Assembly (NCBI GenBank): GCA_030824095.1
Contig: JAVBYK010000346.1
Coordinates: forward strand, 1-7,257
From: a bacterium
GTDB lineage: Bacteria > Pseudomonadota > Gammaproteobacteria > Burkholderiales > Burkholderiaceae_C
Reading direction: 5' to 3'
DNA: 7,257 bases
The translations under genes and the position numbers were made by a program. The notes under the pieces were generated by a model. It did not search any database. It was not told where the DNA came from and saw nothing but the letters and a program-made list of their open reading frames with translations. Of this stretch, positions 1-5,325 are shown piece after piece; position 1 is the first letter of the stretch, and each line of letters opens with the position of its first letter.

Positions 1-2583
1 ACCATTGATGGCGTTGCCCAGGTCAACATTTTTGGGTCCAAGCGTTTTGCCGTGCGCGTGCGCGTGCTGCCCGAGGCGCTTGCCGCGCGCAATATCAGCA
101 TCGAAGAACTGTCTGCGGCATTGCGCGCCTCCAACGTGAATACACCGGTGGGTACTTTGGAAGGAAAGCAGCAGTTGCTGACTTTGCAGGCCAACAAGCA
201 GTTGCACAATGCAGCCGAATTCGCCGAGCTGATTGTGGCCAGTCGTGGGGGCGTCCCGGTGCGGCTGCGTGATGTGGCCACGGTGGAGGACAGCGTCGAA
301 ACAATAAGGTCCTATGCCAACCTCAATGGAGAACCATCCATTACCTTGGCTATTTTGCGGCAACCCGGGGCCAACACGGTGCGGGTGGTTGATGCAGTCA
401 GGCAGGCACTGCCCAGACTGAAGGAGCAAATGCCCCAATCGGTCAACATGACATCCGTGAACGACCGCTCCGTCTCGGTACGTGACGCGCTGCATGACGT
501 GTCCCTGACCCTGCTGGGCACGATTGCACTGGTGATTCTGGTCATCTTCCTGTTTCTGCGCCGCTTTGTGGCCACCGTCATACCCACGCTGTCGCTACCG
601 GTGTCGTTGATCGGAGCCGTGGCTCTGCTGTGGGGCATGAAGTACAGCCTGGACAACGTGTCACTGCTTGGCCTCACGCTGGCCGTGGGTCTTGTGGTGG
701 ATGACGCCATCGTGATGCTGGAAAACATCATGCGCCACGTGGAGAACGGGGAGGAGCCCTTCAACGCCGCGTTGCGTGGGTCTCGCGAAGTGGGCTTCAC
801 CATCATTTCCATTTCCACGTCGCTGATTGCGGTGTTCATACCGATCTTCTTCATGCCAGGTGTGATCGGTTTACTGTTCCATGAGTTTGCGGTGGTCGTT
901 GGACTGTCCATCCTGGTGTCCGCATTTGTGTCACTAACCCTGGTTCCCATGCTGGCCAGCCGTTTTTTGCGTGAAGAAGAGCATGGAAAGAAGCACAGCT
1001 TCATCATCAATTTTTTCGAGCGCGGGTTCACCGCCACACTGGCGCTGTACACCCGGTCGCTGGACCTGGCGCTGTCCCACCGCAAGGCCGTGCTGGGGGT
1101 TGCACTGGTCACGTTCGTGGCAACCGCCTGGCTGTTCAATGTCATTCCCAAAGGGTTTTTTCCTCAGGAGGACATAGGGCAGATCACGGTAACCACCGAG
1201 GCCGCTGAGGACACCTCGTTTACCGAGATGGTACGCCTGCAGGAACGCGCAGCGGCGACCATCCGCGCCGATGCCAATGTGTTTGCCGTGAGTTCCTTCA
1301 ACGGCGGCAGTGGTGCACAGAACACGGGGCGCATGTTCATTACGCTCAAGCCACGCGACCAGCGCCAGCCCATGAAACAGGTGGTTGAAGGACTGCGCAG
1401 CAAGCTGCGCGATGTTTCCGGCATCAACGTGTTCATGCGGCCCATCCAGAACCTGCAACTGGGCGGGCGCCCCAGCAAGGCCCAGTTCCAGTACATTCTG
1501 CAAAGCGTGCGTGCCGACGAACTCAACGATTGGGCGATGAAGCTGCAGGAGAAGCTGCGAGCCGACCCGCTCTTTAGGGATGTGACCAGCGATGCCCAGT
1601 TGCGTGGCCTGCAGGCGCAACTGATCATTGACCGCGATCGCGCCAATGCGCTGGGCATTTCCATCGAATCGATTCGTACTGCCCTGTTTGGCGCCTTCGG
1701 CGAGCGTCAGGTGTCCACGATCTACCTGCCCACCGACAGTTATCAGGTCATCCTGGAGGTGGCGCCACAGGCCAAGCTGGACGAGAGTGCCATCAACAAT
1801 ATCTATGTTCGTGCCGCCACGGGAACACTGGTGCCACTGGCCTCGTTTACCAGGGTCGAGAGAACCGTGGGCCCAACCTCCATCAACCACGTCGGCCAGT
1901 TGCAAGCGGTTACGGTGTCATTCAATTTGGCGCCCGGTGCGGCGTTGGGTGATGCGACAGCACGGATTGACAAGGCGCGCAGTGACATCAATCTGCCGAG
2001 TTCCGTGATCACCAGCTACGGTGGCGAGGCCGCGGTATTCAAGAACTCCCAGGGCAACCAGGCCATCCTCATCATCTCTGCGTTGCTGGTCATCTATGTC
2101 CTGCTGGGGGTTCTATACGAAAGCTATATCCATCCCCTGACCATCCTGGCGGGCCTGCCGTCGGCCGCGGTGGGGGCTTTGGCAACCTTGATGCTGTTTG
2201 GCCAGGATCTGACGGTGATTGCAACCATCGGTATCCTGCTGCTGATTGGCATCGTGAAGAAGAACGCGATCATGATGATCGACTTTGCGCTGGATGCGCA
2301 GCGGCACCACGGCATGTCACCCGAGCAGGCCATTCGGGAGGCGTGCATTCTGCGCTTTCGCCCCATCATGATGACAACGCTGGCCGCCTTGATGGGGGCA
2401 CTCCCCATAGCACTGGGGTTGGGGGCCGGGGCCGAGTTGCGCCAGCCACTGGGGTTGGCAGTGGTGGGTGGGCTGGTGTTTTCGCAGGCAGTGACGCTGT
2501 ACATCACCCCCGTCATCTATCTGGCGCTGGATCGTTTCAGTGGCCGTGGACCGGTTACTAAGCCGGAGACGCTGGCGTCCTGA
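1..2583 (+). CDS. RND efflux transporter permease subunit (HAE1/AcrB family, MdtB/MdtC-like), 5'-truncated by window edge
   Basis: This inner-membrane, proton-driven drug/metabolite exporter normally works with a periplasmic adaptor and an outer-membrane channel. The reading frame is open from base 1, so the first in-frame GTG at 52 is not the start. The visible 860 residues begin in the porter domain (GVAQVNIFGS, like AcrB near residue 170), so about 170 residues with TM1 are missing. Hydrophobic segments fit TM2 (about 169-188), TM3 (192-213), TM4 (219-240), TM5-6 (262-321), TM7 (361-380) and TM8-12 (688-845), with the second porter loop between TM7 and TM8 starting at GFFPQED (385-391). 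The proton-relay residues are all present: D234-D235 in GLVVDDAIVMLEN (AcrB D407/D408), K754 in GIVKKNAI (K940), and R785 and T792 in TM11 (R971, T978). It should therefore be functional. The wording around TM4 and TM10 resembles MdtB/MdtC/MuxB more than AcrB. The substrate is unknown. No outer-membrane channel gene follows; adaptor genes may lie upstream, outside the window. Confidence 0.96.
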   Translation, partial: TIDGVAQVNIFGSKRFAVRVRVLPEALAARNISIEELSAALRASNVNTPVGTLEGKQQLLTLQANKQLHNAAEFAELIVASRGGVPVRLRDVATVEDSVETIRSYANLNGEPSITLAILRQPGANTVRVVDAVRQALPRLKEQMPQSVNMTSVNDRSVSVRDALHDVSLTLLGTIALVILVIFLFLRRFVATVIPTLSLPVSLIGAVALLWGMKYSLDNVSLLGLTLAVGLVVDDAIVMLENIMRHVENGEEPFNAALRGSREVGFTIISISTSLIAVFIPIFFMPGVIGLLFHEFAVVVGLSILVSAFVSLTLVPMLASRFLREEEHGKKHSFIINFFERGFTATLALYTRSLDLALSHRKAVLGVALVTFVATAWLFNVIPKGFFPQEDIGQITVTTEAAEDTSFTEMVRLQERAAATIRADANVFAVSSFNGGSGAQNTGRMFITLKPRDQRQPMKQVVEGLRSKLRDVSGINVFMRPIQNLQLGGRPSKAQFQYILQSVRADELNDWAMKLQEKLRADPLFRDVTSDAQLRGLQAQLIIDRDRANALGISIESIRTALFGAFGERQVSTIYLPTDSYQVILEVAPQAKLDESAINNIYVRAATGTLVPLASFTRVERTVGPTSINHVGQLQAVTVSFNLAPGAALGDATARIDKARSDINLPSSVITSYGGEAAVFKNSQGNQAILIISALLVIYVLLGVLYESYIHPLTILAGLPSAAVGALATLMLFGQDLTVIATIGILLLIGIVKKNAIMMIDFALDAQRHHGMSPEQAIREACILRFRPIMMTTLAALMGALPIALGLGAGAELRQPLGLAVVGGLVFSQAVTLYITPVIYLALDRFSGRGPVTKPETLAS

Positions 2584-2688
2584 ATTGTTATGCGGGGAAG
2601 GCCAAAGGCATTCTCTTGATCAATAACAACACCGCAGGCAGCATGAGGTCTAGCATGGACAGCAATATCTCCATTGCAAGGAGTTGCT
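2584..2688 (+). other. Intergenic gap between efflux pump and ligase
   Basis: These 105 bases hold no plausible gene and no hairpin followed by a T tract, so read-through from the efflux gene into the ligase gene is possible. An 8-base palindrome TTGATCAA lies at 2616-2623. The spacing to the ligase start would also allow an independent promoter, but no convincing -35/-10 pair is visible. Confidence 0.5.
2678..2683 (+). promoter_or_regulatory. Ribosome binding site of the ligase gene
   Basis: AAGGAG sits 5 bases before the ATG at 2689. It is a near-perfect Shine-Dalgarno sequence and decides the start: the in-frame TTG at 2674 lies upstream of this site, so the ATG at 2689 is chosen. Confidence 0.85.
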
Positions 2689-4068
2689 ATGTTCGATCCC
2701 CTGCGCGTAGGTGCCGTCGCGCTGGATGTGATGACGGTCAACCGTGGGCCTGCAGCAGTTGTCACCGCACGCCAGTCAGCCCGCTTGCGCAGGGTGGTGG
2801 CCGCAGCACGTGGCGGCTCTGCGTTGTACCGGGAGCGACTGCGCGGAGTAAGTGACTCAAATCTCTCCTTGTCGGACCTGCCGGTGGTCACGCGCGCTGA
2901 ACTGATGGGGCGTTTTTCGGACTGGGTGACTGATCCATCGCTGGATCTGGCCGATCTGCGCGCCTTCACGGCAGATCTAGCATCCTGTGGCAGTGCCTTC
3001 CAGGGCCGGTATATGGTGTGGGAAAGCTCCGGTACCAGCGGCCAACCCGGCATTTTTGTGCAGGACGCCCAAGCCATGGCGGTCTACGATGCGCTGGAGG
3101 CCCTGCGCCGCAGCGTGCCACGACCGTTGTCGCGCTGGACGGACCCGTTTTACCTGAGCGAGCGCACAGCGTTTGTCGGAGCCACCAGCGGTCACTTTGC
3201 GAGTTTTGTATCGATGGAACGCATGCGACGCCTCAACCCATGGCTGGCAGGTGCCTCCGATAGCTTCTCCATCCTTCAGCCAATCAACACCCTGGTGGAC
3301 GCGTTGAATGCATTTGCGCCCACCGTGATTGCGACCTATCCCACTGCGGCGGCGTTGCTGGCCGAGCAGGTACTCATCAGGAATCTGAAACTCCCTGTGC
3401 GAGAAGTGTGGACCGGTGGCGAGAGCCTAAGCCCGGTGATGCGGGACCGTGTGCAGCAGGCGTTCGGCTGCGCCGTGCGCAATAGCTATGGTGCATCCGA
3501 ATTCCTGTCCATGGGGTGGGAGTGCAGTGCTGGGCATCTCCACGTGAATGCCGATTGGGTCATTCTGGAAGCGGTGGATGAGCATTTCCGGCCCGTACCT
3601 GCGGGAGAGCCATCCAGCACCGTGCTGCTCACAAACCTGGCCAACACCGTTCAGCCCCTGATTCGCTACGACCTGGGGGACCAGGTACGCATGGATGCAA
3701 AGCCGTGCTCCTGCGGGTCTCCACTGCCCGTTATCGAGGTCGACGGGCGCCACGATGATGCTTTGGTGATGTCAGGTGGGCACGGAAAGCTGGTGACGCT
3801 CCTGCCGCTGGCCTTGGCGACGGTGCTGGAAGACCAGGCCGGCGTGTTTGACTTCCAGTTGCGTCAAAAGGACAGGGCTACCGTCATGCTGCGGCTGGGG
3901 CTGCGGGGTAGGGAAGCGGTCCACGCCATGGAGCGATGCAGAACGGTGCTGCAGGCGTTTGCCCGCATGCATGGCATCGCCGCACTCAGCGTTGTGGCTG
4001 AACTGGATCAGCCGCTGCTGCGGGGCCGCAGTGGCAAGGTGTGCCGGGTGATGGGCTGCAGTCCATGA
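2689..4068 (+). CDS. Phenylacetate-CoA ligase/CoF synthetase-like adenylate-forming enzyme (AMP-binding superfamily)
   Basis: Probably a cytosolic enzyme of 459 residues that activates a carboxylic acid with ATP to an acyl-adenylate, then passes it to CoA or another acceptor. The motifs appear in family order: the phosphate-binding loop ESSGTSGQPG (112-121); NSYGASE (265-271), the ATP-binding Y-G-x-[ST]-E motif; RYDLGD (326-331), the ribose-binding aspartate region; the hinge GRHDD (353-357); and a C-terminal SGKVCRV with K450 in the place of the catalytic lysine. The order and size match the PaaK/CapK/coenzyme F390 synthetase group rather than long acyl-CoA synthetases. C279, H283, C340 and C342 (the last two as CSCGS) are placed like the zinc-type site seen in some of this group; that is inference. 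There is no signal peptide or membrane segment. The first 110 residues are not diagnostic. The substrate is unknown: it is not in a visible paa catabolic cluster, so phenylacetate should not be assumed. It follows the efflux pump by 105 bases and converges on moaA with a 6-base gap. Confidence 0.88.
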   Translation: MFDPLRVGAVALDVMTVNRGPAAVVTARQSARLRRVVAAARGGSALYRERLRGVSDSNLSLSDLPVVTRAELMGRFSDWVTDPSLDLADLRAFTADLASCGSAFQGRYMVWESSGTSGQPGIFVQDAQAMAVYDALEALRRSVPRPLSRWTDPFYLSERTAFVGATSGHFASFVSMERMRRLNPWLAGASDSFSILQPINTLVDALNAFAPTVIATYPTAAALLAEQVLIRNLKLPVREVWTGGESLSPVMRDRVQQAFGCAVRNSYGASEFLSMGWECSAGHLHVNADWVILEAVDEHFRPVPAGEPSSTVLLTNLANTVQPLIRYDLGDQVRMDAKPCSCGSPLPVIEVDGRHDDALVMSGGHGKLVTLLPLALATVLEDQAGVFDFQLRQKDRATVMLRLGLRGREAVHAMERCRTVLQAFARMHGIAALSVVAELDQPLLRGRSGKVCRVMGCSP

Positions 4069-4074
4069 GGCGGG

Positions 4075-5235
4075 CTAACCGCCGATGTAGCTCATTTCAA
4101 CGCGGCGCGCACCGCTGCCGGTGTCTGCTGCCATCGCCCCGCGCAATTCCGAGTAGCGGTCGGCGCGTCCGCTCCAGATATGGCCTATTGCGGAGGCCAA
4201 ATCCGCGTCGCTCGCTTCCCTGCGCAACAGGCTGCGCAGGTCATAGCCCTGGTTGGCAAACAGGCACAGATACAGGCGGCCCTCGGTGGACAGGCGCGCA
4301 CGGTTGCAATCGCTGCAAAAGGCTTGCGTGACACTGCTGATGACGCCGATCTCCCCGGCCTGCCGGTCATAGGTGCCTGCTGCATCGGCAAAGCCCCAGC
4401 GCTGTGCTGTTTCACCGGGGTTGGCAGGTTCCAGAGCCAGCAGGGGCATTTCCGCGCGGATGCGTTGAATGACTTCGGCGGAGGGCACCACATCGTGCAT
4501 GCGCCAGCCATTGGTGGCGCCGACGTCCATGTACTCGATGAAGCGCAACACCATGCCGCTGCCCTTGAAATGCCGCAGCATGGGCAGAATTTCCTGGTCG
4601 TTGGTACCACGCTTGACGACCATGTTGATCTTGATCGGCCCCAGCCCGGCATCGCGGGCCGCGTGAATTCCGGCCAACACATCCGCCACCGGAAAGTCCA
4701 CATCGTTCATGCGGCGAAACACGGCATCGTCCAGGCCATCCAGACTCACCGTGACGCGCTGGAGCCCGGCGGCCTTGAGTGACTTGGCCATGCGTGCCAG
4801 CAGGGCGCCATTGGTGGTCAATGTCAGGTCCAACGGTTGACCTTCCAGGGTCCGCAGAGCGGCCAGCTTCTCGATCAACACCTCAATGTTCTTGCGCAGC
4901 AGTGGCTCACCGCCGGTGAGTCGGATTTTCTGCACGCCATGGTTGATGAACTGCTGGGCGATGCGGGTGATTTCCTCGAATGACAGCAGGGAGGCGTGGG
5001 GCAGGTAGGGGTAGTTCTTGTCAAACACTTCCTTGGGCATGCAGTAATTGCAGCGGAAGTTGCAGCGGTCGGTTACGCTGATGCGCAAATCCCGCAGGTT
5101 GCGGCCAAGGGTGTCGCTGACCAGCCCGTTTGCAGTCATGCGGCTACCGGGCTCCAGCCAGGTGTCTGGCACGGCAAGGGGCCTGGGGCGTGCATCCACC
5201 AGGGGAATGACTTTGGGGCTGAAACGTTCCGACAT
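4075..5235 (-). CDS. moaA: GTP 3',8-cyclase MoaA (radical SAM, molybdenum cofactor synthesis)
   Basis: MoaA converts GTP to 3',8-cyclo-7,8-dihydro-GTP, which MoaC turns into cyclic pyranopterin monophosphate, the first intermediate of molybdopterin. The 386-residue protein shows all hallmarks: the radical-SAM cluster motif C58-x3-C62-x2-C65 in SVTDRCNFRCNYCMP; the SAM-binding TGGEP (107-111); a second iron-sulfur cluster site C307-x2-C310-x13-C324, which binds GTP; and the C-terminal Gly-Gly (385-386) needed for activity in this family. The ATG at 5235 gives an N-terminal tail of about 45 residues before the core (E. coli MoaA is about 329 residues). An internal ATG at 5139 (M33) would shorten it, but neither start has a strong Shine-Dalgarno; the longer form is preferred because its KVIPLVDARPRPL stretch looks like that of Burkholderiales MoaA. 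It is cut off from hppA by a terminator, and no other moa, mob or moe gene is visible, so it is probably transcribed alone. Confidence 0.97.
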   Translation of the reverse strand: MSERFSPKVIPLVDARPRPLAVPDTWLEPGSRMTANGLVSDTLGRNLRDLRISVTDRCNFRCNYCMPKEVFDKNYPYLPHASLLSFEEITRIAQQFINHGVQKIRLTGGEPLLRKNIEVLIEKLAALRTLEGQPLDLTLTTNGALLARMAKSLKAAGLQRVTVSLDGLDDAVFRRMNDVDFPVADVLAGIHAARDAGLGPIKINMVVKRGTNDQEILPMLRHFKGSGMVLRFIEYMDVGATNGWRMHDVVPSAEVIQRIRAEMPLLALEPANPGETAQRWGFADAAGTYDRQAGEIGVISSVTQAFCSDCNRARLSTEGRLYLCLFANQGYDLRSLLRREASDADLASAIGHIWSGRADRYSELRGAMAADTGSGARRVEMSYIGG

Positions 5236-5256
5236 GGGCGCTATTGTCCAACCCGG

Positions 5257-5273
5257 CAGGGAATTATTCCCTG
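5257..5273. promoter_or_regulatory. Perfect 17-base palindrome upstream of moaA, candidate operator
   Basis: CAGGGAAT-T-ATTCCCTG has 8-base perfect arms around one central base, ending 21 bases before the moaA ATG. The single-base centre makes it a poor hairpin but a good shape for a dimeric DNA-binding protein. Read on the moaA strand, the middle contains AATAAT, five of six matches to a -10 box, so it could overlap the promoter. No matching -35 is clear. No regulator is known for it from the sequence. Confidence 0.4.
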
Positions 5274-5282
5274 AACAGGGTT

Positions 5283-5311
5283 AAAAAAAAGCCCGCTTGC
5301 GCGGGCTTTTT
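5283..5311 (-). terminator. Rho-independent terminator of hppA
   Basis: Read on the - strand, GCCCGC and GCGGGC (5291-5296 and 5301-5306) form a 6-base GC stem with a 4-base loop. Five flanking A/T pairs extend the stem, and eight T residues follow (5283-5290). It begins 14 bases past the hppA stop codon. Because A's and T's flank both sides it is structurally symmetrical, but no + strand gene points into it from nearby. Confidence 0.92.
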
Positions 5312-5325
5312 CGGGTGGGCTGGAA

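Noticed and set aside
52..54. GTG as the start of the RND gene
   Set aside because: Conserved RND porter sequence continues in frame upstream to base 1, so the true start lies outside the window.
312..1151. Open frame of 279 codons on the - strand inside the efflux gene
   Set aside because: Ser/Thr/Met-rich composition typical of antisense to membrane-helix codons; no domain or start signal.
934..1905. Long open frame (323 codons) on the - strand inside the efflux gene
   Set aside because: It is a shadow of the RND reading frame, has low-complexity His/Gly/Gln composition and no family resemblance.
2411..2458. 12-base direct repeat CACTGGGGTTGG at 2411 and 2447
   Set aside because: The copies are 36 bases apart, in frame, and encode similar Leu-Gly-Leu stretches of membrane helices; likely coding coincidence.
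2616..2644. Possible promoter for the ligase: TTGATC, 17-base spacer, CAGCAT
   Set aside because: Only 4 of 6 and 3 of 6 matches to the sigma-70 consensus, which is expected by chance in this length.
4069..4083. Hairpin GGCGG-GCTAA-CCGCC between ligase and moaA
   Set aside because: The stem is only 5 bases, there is no T tract on either strand, and it overlaps the moaA stop codon; too weak to call a terminator.
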